Assembly (NCBI RefSeq): GCF_002836515.1
Contig: NZ_PJBC01000058.1
Span: 1-64,000, forward strand
Source of the DNA: Pseudomonas sp. Choline-02u-1
GTDB lineage: Bacteria; Pseudomonadota; Gammaproteobacteria; Pseudomonadales; Pseudomonadaceae
Direction of reading: 5' to 3'
DNA: 64,000 bases
Of the stretch, positions 1-9,919 are shown one piece after another. The notes beneath the pieces were generated by a model. The model searched no databases. It was not told the origin of the DNA and saw only the letters and a program-made list of their open reading frames with translations. The position numbers were made by a program, and so were the translations under genes. The number at the start of each line of letters is the position of its first letter. The first letter of the stretch is position 1.

Positions 1-43
1 CTTGAAAAGGGTTACACCGTCCACTCAGACCGGACAATCCACT

Positions 44-970
44 TCAGTCGTAAAACGGCTCGACCAACGCGCGGCTGCCAACAAAGAAACTGTCCGCCAC
101 CAGGCGCAACGGCTGCAGGTCAAGATCACTGGCCTTGTCGCCGATCAATTGCTGGAAGTGGCGATAGACTGCTGCGTACTCGCCCTCCTCCGACACGCTT
201 TGACGAACGCCGTCGATGCTCAGCACCGCGCCACCGTTGTCCAGGCGCAGGACGCCCTCGGCGCAGCGGATTTCGATGCTCCACAATTCGTCGTGGCCAT
301 GGTCGAAATCGAACTCGGCGCGAACGTCCAGCCGATGTGCATCGGACATCTTGATCGAGGCAGCAATCGGCGACTGGCAGTTGTTTGGCACCCGCAGCTC
401 GGCGGCTTCGACAAACAGCGGCAGCGCCAGCAAGTGGGTGATGATCGACAGGGCGTTGATGCCCGGATCGAATACACCGAGGCCGCCCGGTTGCCAGATC
501 CACGCTTGGCCCGGATGCCATTTGCGCACGTCTTCTTTCCAGTCGATCTGCACGCTTTGCAGGGTGCGGCTGGCCAGCCAGTCGCAGGCGGCGGCGATGC
601 CGGGCGCATAGCGTGAATGCCAGGCGAACAAACCACTGACGCCTTGTTCGGCCACCTGATCAACCAAGGCCATGGCCTCACCCAATGTCGCACAGGGCGG
701 TTTTTCCACCAGCACGTGCTTGCCGGCCGCCAAGGCCTGTTGCACCAGGGCAAAGCGCCCTTGCGGCGGCGTGCAGAAGGCAATCGCATCAACGGCCGGG
801 CCGCTTTCGAGCAGCTCGCTCAGCGACTGGAAGTTTTCCACCCCGGCGCGAGGTTTGCCCTGAGTGGCAACCGCCACCAACTGGAACGCCGGATTGGCGA
901 GGATGGCGGGGACGTGTTGATCCTGGGCGATCTTGCCGTAGCCCACCAGGCCGAGACGAATCGGTTGCAT
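44..970 (-). CDS. gal: D-galactose 1-dehydrogenase (Gfo/Idh/MocA family)
   Basis: A 308-residue NAD(P)-dependent oxidoreductase of the Gfo/Idh/MocA family, closely resembling the P. fluorescens galactose dehydrogenase that oxidises D-galactose to galactonolactone in the cytoplasm. The Rossmann motif GLVGYGKIAQ lies at the N-terminus and the family's EKPP motif (HVLVEKPPCATL) lies about a third of the way in. The ATG at 968-970 is chosen because an AGGAGT ribosome site sits just upstream and the N-terminus MQPIRLGLVGYG matches the family; a longer in-frame extension to 1042 has no such support. It is divergent from the SCO gene. No other sugar genes are visible because the window begins just past its stop codon. 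Substrate is assigned from family resemblance. Confidence 0.85.
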   Translation of the reverse strand: MQPIRLGLVGYGKIAQDQHVPAILANPAFQLVAVATQGKPRAGVENFQSLSELLESGPAVDAIAFCTPPQGRFALVQQALAAGKHVLVEKPPCATLGEAMALVDQVAEQGVSGLFAWHSRYAPGIAAACDWLASRTLQSVQIDWKEDVRKWHPGQAWIWQPGGLGVFDPGINALSIITHLLALPLFVEAAELRVPNNCQSPIAASIKMSDAHRLDVRAEFDFDHGHDELWSIEIRCAEGVLRLDNGGAVLSIDGVRQSVSEEGEYAAVYRHFQQLIGDKASDLDLQPLRLVADSFFVGSRALVEPFYD

Positions 971-1223
971 TACTGACTCCTGTTGTTGTTTTGGTCTTTG
1001 CAGCGCAGCGGCAAGGGTACGTGTTTCTGCGCCCGCCTCCAATCGTCATACTATTTAAATCCTGGACCTATCGGTCATTTCTTCTTACACCTTTTGTCGC
1101 CCGATCCGACACCACACGGCGATCCAGAGCCGGCCCACGGCCTCAGTTTGCTATCATGCGGCGCTTTTACGGTTAACCCCCCGCCAGTCCTGCCGACTTG
1201 CGGGCTGCAAAAGGCGGTATTAG

Positions 1224-1829
1224 ATGACGGCTTTGTTGACTCGCCGCAAGGTACTTGCGGGAATGGGCGTGCTCGGGCTCGGCCTGCTCGCCGGCTGCGA
1301 TACCCGTGGCCAACTGTCGTACAAGTACGGCAAGGATCTGAGCGACAAGATCCTCGGACGCACCTTCAAGCTGAAGAACCCCGAAGGCGAAACCATGTCG
1401 CTGTCGAGCTTTCGCGGAATGATGCCGATGATCTTCTTCGGCTTCACCCAATGCCCGGCCGTTTGCCCCACCACGCTGGCCCGCGCCGCGCAGATCAAGA
1501 AACTCATGGGCCGTGACGGCGACCGTTTGCAAGTGGTGTTCATCACTCTGGACCCCGAACGCGACACGCCGCAGATCCTCGACGCCTACGTCAAAGCCTT
1601 CGACCCGAGCTTCGTCGCGCTGTACGGCACGCTTGAGGAAACCAAGGCCACCGCCAAGGAATTCGACGTGTTCTACGAGAAAGTCCCGGCCGGCGACACC
1701 TATACCCTCTCCCATACGTCCACCAGCTACGTCTACGACTCGCGTGGTGAGTTGCGCCTGGGCCTGTCTACCTCGTTGACGGCCCAAGAGTGCACGGAAG
1801 ATTTGCTTACTGTTATGGAGGTCTGCTGA
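1224..1829 (+). CDS. SCO1/SenC family copper-delivery lipoprotein
   Basis: A 201-residue SCO1/SenC/PrrC protein with a thioredoxin fold. An N-terminal hydrophobic stretch ends in the lipobox LLAGC, so it is probably a lipoprotein facing the periplasm. The copper-binding CxxxC motif is visible as CPAVC after FFGFTQ, and the third copper ligand is probably the histidine in TLSHTSTSY. The family delivers copper to the CuA centre of cytochrome c oxidase or works as a thiol reductant. It is coupled to the downstream PCu(A)C gene: its TGA overlaps the next ATG by one base. The two proteins commonly act together in copper insertion, which supports the call. Confidence 0.88.
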   Translation: MTALLTRRKVLAGMGVLGLGLLAGCDTRGQLSYKYGKDLSDKILGRTFKLKNPEGETMSLSSFRGMMPMIFFGFTQCPAVCPTTLARAAQIKKLMGRDGDRLQVVFITLDPERDTPQILDAYVKAFDPSFVALYGTLEETKATAKEFDVFYEKVPAGDTYTLSHTSTSYVYDSRGELRLGLSTSLTAQECTEDLLTVMEVC

Positions 1830-2308
1830 TGCATCCCGTTCTGAATCAACTCAAACGCACCGTGTGTGCACTGTCCCTGCTCGGCCTGGCCTTTCAGGCG
1901 TCGGCGCAGACCAAGGTCGACGACGCCTGGGTCCGTGCGACTGTGCCGACCCAGGCCGCCAGCGGCGCGTTCATGACCGTCACTTCCGACACCGACAGCA
2001 AGCTGCTCAGCGTCGCCTCGCCAGTGGCCAAGGACGTGCAGATTCATGAGATGAGCATGAAGAACGACGTCATGACCATGGGCCCGGTGAAATCGGTTGA
2101 CCTGCCTGCCGGCAAAGCCGTGAGCTTCGACCCGAACGGCTACCACGTCATGCTGATGGGCCTGACCGGTCAGTTGAAGGAAGGCGACAGCGTGCCACTG
2201 ACCCTGACCGTGGAAAACGCCAAGGGCGAGAAAGAAACCATCGAAGTCAAAGCGCCGGTTCGCGCGCTGACCAACATGGGCGGACACGATCACAGCAAAA
2301 TGCATTGA
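1829..2308 (+). CDS. Periplasmic copper chaperone PCu(A)C
   Basis: A 159-residue secreted copper chaperone of the PCu(A)C (DUF461) family. A signal peptide is clear (hydrophobic core then FQASAQ). The family copper site H(M)x10Mx21HxM is represented by IHEMSMKNDVMTMG and by YHVMLMG further on. The C-terminus adds a metal-binding looking tail rich in histidine and methionine (GGHDHSKMH). The start is fixed by a TGATG overlap with the SCO gene, so the two are translated as one operon. PCu(A)C passes Cu(I) to SCO or directly to the oxidase CuA site. A strong hairpin terminator follows. Confidence 0.88.
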   Translation: MHPVLNQLKRTVCALSLLGLAFQASAQTKVDDAWVRATVPTQAASGAFMTVTSDTDSKLLSVASPVAKDVQIHEMSMKNDVMTMGPVKSVDLPAGKAVSFDPNGYHVMLMGLTGQLKEGDSVPLTLTVENAKGEKETIEVKAPVRALTNMGGHDHSKMH

Positions 2309-2340
2309 TCGCTGACTGAAAGACTGTTCGCCTGACAGAA

Positions 2341-2383
2341 AAACGGGGCGGCCTGATCGATCATCAGGCCGCCCCGTTTTTTT
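2341..2383 (+). terminator. Rho-independent terminator of the SCO-PCu(A)C operon
   Basis: A perfect GC-rich inverted repeat (left arm about 2342-2357, right arm about 2362-2377) is followed by a run of seven T residues. It lies between the convergent copper operon and the minus-strand membrane protein gene, and the A-run on the left side lets it serve both directions. Confidence 0.9.
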
Positions 2384-2396
2384 GATGTGTGCAGAA

Positions 2397-2888
2397 TTAA
2401 CGCTTGCGGGCCAATGCGTTGCGCACGCTTTCCGGTGACATCCTTGAGCTGGAACGGGTCATGGGTTCAACGACGGTCGCCTTGGCCAACTGTTCCTTGC
2501 GCTTCGTTACCTGACGCCAGTGGTAAGCGAAATATCCGACTGCTACCACGATCCCCAACCAACCGAACACCGAACTCACGAAGAACCACAGCGCCAGTGT
2601 GACCCATACGGTTTTCGAGTTGAACAACTTCAAACTGTCGTCGGCAGGCACCGGTTCGAGCGGCGTCTGTGGCGCCTCCGGTACTTTTTGCATCCCCTGC
2701 AGACCAAAGCGCAGCGCGAAGTCCGCCCTGGGCACAGGCACCTCGATCTGATTGCCTTCAGCACGATGCACGCGAATTTCGCCATCGACGAGCGAGACGG
2801 AGCTGAAACTGATCTGGGTGTTACAGCGAATCTCGCCGTCGACCAGGGTCACGACCGTTCGTTGTGAGTCAGCGGGAGTGTCGCGCAT
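2397..2888 (-). CDS. Uncharacterised membrane protein, Pseudomonas type
   Basis: A 163-residue protein I do not recognise. The N-terminal half is hydrophilic and contains two similar short segments, TLVDGEIRC and SLVDGEIRV, a small internal repeat typical of a beta-rich or polymer-forming domain. The C-terminal third has one long hydrophobic stretch or two closely spaced ones (about residues 90-120), followed by a basic tail. The ATG at 2886-2888 has an AAGGAA ribosome site; an upstream extension lacks one. It stands alone, convergent with the copper operon. Function is unknown. Confidence 0.7.
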   Translation of the reverse strand: MRDTPADSQRTVVTLVDGEIRCNTQISFSSVSLVDGEIRVHRAEGNQIEVPVPRADFALRFGLQGMQKVPEAPQTPLEPVPADDSLKLFNSKTVWVTLALWFFVSSVFGWLGIVVAVGYFAYHWRQVTKRKEQLAKATVVEPMTRSSSRMSPESVRNALARKR

Positions 2889-3048
2889 GTCGATTCCTTG
2901 AGCGTTCCACGTCGGACGACGTGCGAAGGGAAAATCCGTTGGAGGCAAATGCTACTGAGTGGCTACTACGCTGTCCAGAAGCGTGAACCCGGCTGCAAGT
3001 TATCCGGCTCGAGCGTGTTCGAAGTAACCAGCCTGATGGAAAGCGTGC

Positions 3049-3095
3049 TTTACATCCGAAACAACATCAGCAACCATGTAAAGGGTCTTTTACAT
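3049..3095. promoter_or_regulatory. Candidate operator: three TTTACAT half-sites
   Basis: The heptamer TTTACAT occurs at 3049-3055 and 3089-3095, and its complement ATGTAAA at 3076-3082. The last two form a perfect 7-bp inverted repeat with a 6-bp spacer, ending 13 bases before the ATG of the membrane protein gene. Such sites next to an operon that encodes its own small Cro/C1-type regulator suggest autoregulation. The link to that regulator is inference. Confidence 0.45.
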
Positions 3096-3107
3096 AGGAA
3101 GTGAAGA

Positions 3108-3482
3108 ATGAACCGGTACCACCTCGAATTGGGCGCAGCATTAATCCTCTACATGCTGGTGCTGACAGCATCATTGATTGCCTCGCGATACCTGATGGAT
3201 GCGCACCTCGTGCTGCGCTCGGCCGTCGCACTGACGCCGATCATTCCGGCGGCCCTGATGTGCTGGGCCATCGTGCGGAACATGCGGCGCATGGACGAAA
3301 TGCATCTGCGCATCCAGTTCGAAGCCTTGGGGTTCGCCTTTGCCGCCTCGGCATTGGTGACCTTCAGCTACGGTTTTCTGGAAAACGTCGGCGCCCCGCA
3401 TATCCCGTGGACGTGTGTGTGGCCGGTAATGGGGCTGATGTGGATTGTCGGCCTGCACATTGCGCGACGCCGCTACCAATGA
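3108..3482 (+). CDS. Small four-helix membrane protein
   Basis: A 124-residue, strongly hydrophobic protein with about four predicted membrane segments (near residues 8-26, 35-57, 70-90 and 101-118) joined by short loops, and a basic C-terminus (ARRRYQ). A ribosome site AGGAAGTGA precedes the ATG. Its stop overlaps the start of a 65-residue helix-turn-helix gene (ATGA), a layout seen in many bacteria where a small membrane protein and a small Cro/C1-type regulator form a two-gene unit. The membrane protein could sense or sequester, but nothing in the sequence fixes its role. Confidence 0.75.
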   Translation: MNRYHLELGAALILYMLVLTASLIASRYLMDAHLVLRSAVALTPIIPAALMCWAIVRNMRRMDEMHLRIQFEALGFAFAASALVTFSYGFLENVGAPHIPWTCVWPVMGLMWIVGLHIARRRYQ

Positions 3483-3676
3483 AAAACCGTCTCAAGGAAT
3501 TGCGCGCCGAGCGCAAGTGGTCGCAGGTCGATCTGGCCGAACGCCTGAACGTGTCGCGCCAGACGATCAACGCCATCGAAAACGAACGCTACGATCCGAG
3601 CCTGCCATTGGCGTTTCAGATTGCCCGGGCGTTTGAGCTACCGATTGAGAGCATTTTTGATGATGGCGAATCTTGA
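3479..3676 (+). CDS. Cro/C1-type helix-turn-helix regulator
   Basis: A 65-residue protein that is almost entirely one HTH_3 domain: RLKELRAERKWSQVDLAERL followed by the recognition helix NVSRQTINAIENERYDPS. This matches the short YozG-like regulators of about 65-70 residues that bind DNA as dimers. Translation is coupled to the preceding membrane protein by a 4-base ATGA overlap. The repeated TTTACAT sites upstream of the operon are a plausible target. What signal it responds to is unknown. Confidence 0.88.
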   Translation: MKNRLKELRAERKWSQVDLAERLNVSRQTINAIENERYDPSLPLAFQIARAFELPIESIFDDGES

Positions 3677-3684
3677 ATGGCAAA

Positions 3685-3710
3685 AGGGGCAACACACGTT
3701 GCCCCTGTTC
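3685..3710 (-). terminator. Terminator for the orphan binding-protein gene
   Basis: A perfect 9-bp inverted repeat (3685-3693 and 3698-3706, loop ACAC) lies just beyond the stop of the minus-strand gene. Read on the minus strand it is followed by a TTTT tract. It may also weakly end the plus-strand regulator gene. Confidence 0.75.
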
Positions 3711-3712
3711 GA

Positions 3713-4729
3713 TCAACTCCCCGCACCACCATGCGCTTCTTCAAAGAAGTAATCCGTCCAGCTCGCCGCCTTGTTTTTCAGCACACCGAGTTCCTGCAAT
3801 TTCTCGGCATAGATGAACGTGCGTTGCGGCACGACGGTGAAGTCGATTTCCGGGTCTTTGACGATTTGTTCGACCAGTGCCAGCGGCAGTTTCGATTGCT
3901 CTACGCGGATGTACGCCTGAGCAGCGGCGGGCTTGTCGGCTTTGATGATGTTTTCGGCTTCGGCCAGTGCGTCGTAGAACGCCTTGTAGGTTTTCGGGTT
4001 CTCGTCGTGAAATTTTTCAGTGGTGTACAGCACGTTGAACGTCGCCGGGCCGCCGAGGATGTCGTAGGAACTCAGCACTTTATGCACGTTCGGGTTTTGC
4101 AGAGCCTGGTACTGAAACGGCGGGCTGGAGAAATGCGAATTGATCTCCGAGCCGCCGGCGATCAGGGCGGCGGTGGCGTCCGGGTGTGGCAGGCTGACCG
4201 AAATGTTGTCGAATTTCTTGAACTGCTCGTCGCCGAACAATCTGGCGGTTTCAATCTGCAGGGTGCGCGACTGGAAACCCACGCCAGCGGCTGGCACCGC
4301 GATGCGATCTTTGTCGCTGAAGTCCTTGAGGGTTTTGATGTTCGGGTTGTTGGTCAACAGGTAATTGGGCATCGAGCCCAGCGCGGCGATGGCTTTGACG
4401 TTCTGCTTGCCCTTGGTGCGGTCCCACACGGTGAGCATCGGCGGCACGCCGGCCGAGACCACGTCCAGCGCGCCGGTAAGCAGCGCCTCGTTCATCGCCG
4501 TGGCGCCGGAAATGCTGTTCCAGTCGACCTTGATCTCGAGGCCTTGGGCCTTGCCGTGTTTTTCGATCAGTTGTTGATCGCGCACGACGTCGAGAATCAG
4601 GTAACCAATGCCGAATTGCTGGGCGATGCTGATTTTGCCCTCGGCCTGGGCGCCGCTGCTGAACAGCGCACCCGCTGCCAGCGCTGCGGCCAATAAAGTC
4701 AGCGCAGAACGTTTGAACGGTGTGACCAT
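3713..4729 (-). CDS. NitT/TauT-family ABC transporter substrate-binding protein
   Basis: A 338-residue periplasmic binding protein with a classic signal peptide (LLAAALAAGALFSSGAQAEG). The fold and motifs (ISIAQQFGIGYL, GALDVVSAGVPP, PHPDATAALIAGGSEI) match the aliphatic sulfonate, taurine and nitrate group of solute-binding proteins. No permease or ATPase gene lies beside it, so it is an orphan here or works with a transporter encoded elsewhere. The ATG at 4727-4729 begins directly at the signal peptide, with GAGG upstream. The exact ligand cannot be read from sequence; sulfonate-type compounds are the most common for this group. Confidence 0.8.
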   Translation of the reverse strand: MVTPFKRSALTLLAAALAAGALFSSGAQAEGKISIAQQFGIGYLILDVVRDQQLIEKHGKAQGLEIKVDWNSISGATAMNEALLTGALDVVSAGVPPMLTVWDRTKGKQNVKAIAALGSMPNYLLTNNPNIKTLKDFSDKDRIAVPAAGVGFQSRTLQIETARLFGDEQFKKFDNISVSLPHPDATAALIAGGSEINSHFSSPPFQYQALQNPNVHKVLSSYDILGGPATFNVLYTTEKFHDENPKTYKAFYDALAEAENIIKADKPAAAQAYIRVEQSKLPLALVEQIVKDPEIDFTVVPQRTFIYAEKLQELGVLKNKAASWTDYFFEEAHGGAGS

Positions 4730-5042
4730 GACAACCTCGCAGCAGGAGAATGCGCTGAAAGATCTGACTTTAAAGCTATAAAAAACATAAATTAAATATC
4801 TTTATCGCATATCAATAGCACCGCGCGCTTTGATATCTGCCGGGGCCATCTCGCGAGCAGCGGACGGACCTACAACAGTCTGAAACAAAAAACTCCCTCC
4901 ACCCAAAAGCGCCACTTCATCCACACCCCCCGCCGCATCTGGGCGCACGACATTCCAGGGGTTACCAGGCACGGGTTTAAAATGCCGATCAGGCTGCCTG
5001 TCCTTGGTATCATCACCCACACTTTTTTGACCCTTTTATGAC
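4730..5042. other. Divergent intergenic region, AT-rich promoter zone
   Basis: This 313-base gap separates two divergent genes. The part next to the binding-protein gene (about 4765-4830) is unusually AT-rich for this genome, with runs such as TATAAAAAACATAAATTAAA, and probably holds promoter elements for one or both genes. The sequence CTCGCGAGCAGCGGACG near 4851-4866 looks like a decayed REP fragment. I see no convincing gene. Confidence 0.4.
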
Positions 5043-7268
5043 ATGCAGGCCTTTTTTGTGAGCGCTCTTTTCAACTGGCTGCGGCGGCCGAATGCCCGCC
5101 TCCTTTCCCTGATCATCTTGGTATTGATGGTGCCGGTGTGCCTGCGAGTGGCTCTGGGCTGGTCGACACCGCTGGGCTTTCTGTCGGATCTGGCCGTGGG
5201 TAGTCTGCTGGTGGTAGCGCTGCATCGCCGTACGTGGTGGCTGGCCTTGCCGGTGCTGGTGTTCTGGGCGCTGCTGGCGATTGCCACGGCAGAACTGGTC
5301 AGCGCCGTCGGCCGCCTGCCGACGCCTTCGGATGTTCACTATCTGATCGACCCGCAGTTCGTCGAGAATTCCACTGGCGGCGGACTTGCGCACCCTACCC
5401 TGGCCATGGCTTTGCTGGGTGCCCTGGCTTTCTGGCTGCTGACTCAGTTTGTTGGTCGCGGCTTGTCTCGCCCTGCTCTGCCTCGCTCGGTCTGGGCAGC
5501 GCCTATTGTGTTGTTCGCCGCCCATTGGGCCGCGCAAAACCTGTGGCCGAATGACGGCGACGCCTGGCGCCTGTACAACCTGCCGCATCAACTGCTCGCC
5601 AGCGAAGTCGCTGACCTGCAGATCCAGGCCGAGGAATGGCTGGACGGCGACGTCGACGAACCAACACCGGCGATGGCTGGGCTCACAGACGTCGACCTCA
5701 ATGGCCAGAAACTGCTGACCGCACCAGGTCAGGCACGCAATGTGTTGATCATTGCCCTGGAAGGCATTCCAGGCGCGTACATCCGCGCCAACCGTGAGGC
5801 GATCGGCAGTCATTATCAGGAAGAGCTGATGCCCAACCTCAGCCGCTGGGCCGAGCGTGGCATGAACACCCCGGATTACGTGCTGCACACCCATCAAACC
5901 ATTCGCGGTCTGTACGCCATGCTTTGCGGCGATTACGACAAGCTCAACAATGGCACGCCCAAAGGCGTGGAAATGCTCACGCTGAACGAGCGCAACCAGG
6001 CCTGCCTGCCGGCGCAGCTGCGCGAACACGGTTTCAACACCCATTATCTACAGGGTGCTGGCCTGCGCTTCATGGCCAAAGACAAGATCATGCCGCACAT
6101 CGGTTTCGATGCGACCCACGGCCTGGAATGGTTCAGCAACAGCAACTATCTGGAATTCCCGTGGGGCAAGGATGACAAGGCGTTTTTCGAAGGGGCGCTT
6201 GATTACGTCGGCCAATTGAAAAAGCAAAAACAGCCATGGATGCTCACGTTGCTGACGGTCGGCACCCACCAGCCCTACTCCGCACCGGATGATTATCTGC
6301 AGCGTTATGAAACGCCCAAGCAGGCCGCCGTCGGTTATCTCGACGATGCGCTAGACCAATTTCTGTCAGGACTGGAACGTCAGGGCGTTCTCAAGGACAC
6401 GCTGGTGGTGATCACCTCGGATGAATCCCACGGCATCGACGGCGTGCGGCTGGCCTCGTCGTGGGGTTTCAATCTGACGCTGGCGCCGGAACAGGCGCAA
6501 CTGCCGCGTCTGAATGCCGGGGTTTATGGTCACGTCGATCTGAGTACGTCGATTCTCGACTATTTCGACCTGCCGGTGCCGACTGCACTGAGCGGCCGGT
6601 CGCTGTTTCGCGACTACGATTCCGGGCGCGAAATCATGTCGTTCACCAACGGCAAACTGCGCTATCACGACGGTCAGGGCATCTTCTCCGAGTGCGACCT
6701 GCCGCGCCGCTGCCGCTACTACCAAAGCGCCGGTTTCATCGCTGAAAGCGCCATCTACAAAGGCACCTACAGCGGCCTTCCGGCCCGGCAGATCGCGGCG
6801 CGCGCCGATGCGCTGGACCTGTCATTGCTGCGCACGCCGCTCAATCATCGCTACCAGTTCGGCAGCAACAACATCATCCCGCTGCAAGCGCAGATCAAGG
6901 ATGACTGGGCCGACAACCTGATCGGCGCGCAATACCTGGAAATGCCCAAAGGCTCGCACACCCGCGTACGCCTGACCGTCCGCTCGGTCGATCCGCAACA
7001 GGCGGCGTACATCCAGCTCAAGGCCAAGGAATTCGAACAGGACGTGCAACTGGGCCTGCCGGCAGAAATGGTCGCCACGGCGGATCAGCCCCTGGAGATG
7101 GATTTCAGTTTTGAAAACCCGCAGCCGCGCAAGGCCTTCTCGTTTCATTTGCTGGGGTATGGGAATGGCGCGGTTGAGGTCTCGGATTTCAGCGTGATCA
7201 CCGAATTGCCTGGCCAGGAAGACATCCTCGACGACGTCCCCGAGGACGAAACCGCGCAAGCGAGCTGA
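5043..7268 (+). CDS. LTA-synthase-like phosphoglycerol transferase (sulfatase fold)
   Basis: A 741-residue membrane enzyme. Residues 1-165 carry about four or five membrane segments; residues from about 230 form a sulfatase/alkaline-phosphatase-fold domain facing the periplasm. Visible site residues are Glu240 (IIALEG), the candidate nucleophile Thr286 (THQTIRG) and the metal ligands Asp460, Glu461 and His463 (TSDESHGID). The GTHQPY motif at 408-413 is also typical. In Gram-positive bacteria the family polymerises glycerol phosphate; in Gram-negatives relatives add phosphoglycerol to periplasmic glucans or phosphoethanolamine to lipid A. After about residue 610 there is an extra beta-rich tail and an acidic C-terminus. 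Its substrate here is unknown. Confidence 0.82.
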   Translation: MQAFFVSALFNWLRRPNARLLSLIILVLMVPVCLRVALGWSTPLGFLSDLAVGSLLVVALHRRTWWLALPVLVFWALLAIATAELVSAVGRLPTPSDVHYLIDPQFVENSTGGGLAHPTLAMALLGALAFWLLTQFVGRGLSRPALPRSVWAAPIVLFAAHWAAQNLWPNDGDAWRLYNLPHQLLASEVADLQIQAEEWLDGDVDEPTPAMAGLTDVDLNGQKLLTAPGQARNVLIIALEGIPGAYIRANREAIGSHYQEELMPNLSRWAERGMNTPDYVLHTHQTIRGLYAMLCGDYDKLNNGTPKGVEMLTLNERNQACLPAQLREHGFNTHYLQGAGLRFMAKDKIMPHIGFDATHGLEWFSNSNYLEFPWGKDDKAFFEGALDYVGQLKKQKQPWMLTLLTVGTHQPYSAPDDYLQRYETPKQAAVGYLDDALDQFLSGLERQGVLKDTLVVITSDESHGIDGVRLASSWGFNLTLAPEQAQLPRLNAGVYGHVDLSTSILDYFDLPVPTALSGRSLFRDYDSGREIMSFTNGKLRYHDGQGIFSECDLPRRCRYYQSAGFIAESAIYKGTYSGLPARQIAARADALDLSLLRTPLNHRYQFGSNNIIPLQAQIKDDWADNLIGAQYLEMPKGSHTRVRLTVRSVDPQQAAYIQLKAKEFEQDVQLGLPAEMVATADQPLEMDFSFENPQPRKAFSFHLLGYGNGAVEVSDFSVITELPGQEDILDDVPEDETAQAS

Positions 7269-7273
7269 CGCCC

Positions 7274-7362
7274 TGTAGGAGCTGCCGAAGGCTGCGATCT
7301 TTCGCCTTTGATTTTTTCAATTGAACAGCAAGATCAAAAGATCGCAGCCTTCGCCAGCTCCC
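7274..7362. repeat. REP pair (GTAGGAGCTGCC family), inverted
   Basis: Two copies of the palindrome TGTAGGAGCTGCCGAAGGCT face each other about 30 bases apart, forming a long potential hairpin. It lies just after the LTA-synthase-like gene and may end or protect its transcript. The same element occurs at 17504-17583, 26533-26609 and, decayed, at 21813-21852. Confidence 0.85.
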
Positions 7363-7412
7363 GTGTACGACGAAAGAGTTTGCCTATCGGAGCCCAACAG
7401 TCGGGCTATTAG

Positions 7413-9764
<2,352 letters not shown>

Positions 9765-9785
9765 CCGAGCAAACGCAACGCCTTT

Positions 9786-9891
9786 GATCGTTCCCACGCT
9801 CCGCGTGGGAATGCAGCAAGGGACGCTCTGCGTCCCAAAGCCGACGCAGAGCGCCGAGAGAGGCATTCCCACGCAGAGCATGGGAACGATC
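9786..9891. repeat. REP pair (GATCGTTCCCACGC family), inverted
   Basis: Two inverted copies of a common Pseudomonas repeat starting GATCGTTCCCACGCTC flank a second small inverted repeat (GGGACGCTCTGCGTCCC). The element sits between the convergent katG and pepN genes and could act as a two-way transcription barrier. Confidence 0.8.
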
Positions 9892-9919
9892 AATTAAACG
9901 CCCCAACATTTAATCAGCG

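Noticed and set aside
1..43. Possible end of a gene at the left edge
   Set aside because: Too short and without a recognisable sequence to call.
7373..7410. Possible OxyR site upstream of katG
   Set aside because: Two CTAT blocks are spaced 22 bases as in the OxyR consensus, but the matching ATAG halves and internal T/A positions are mostly absent, so the match is too weak to report.
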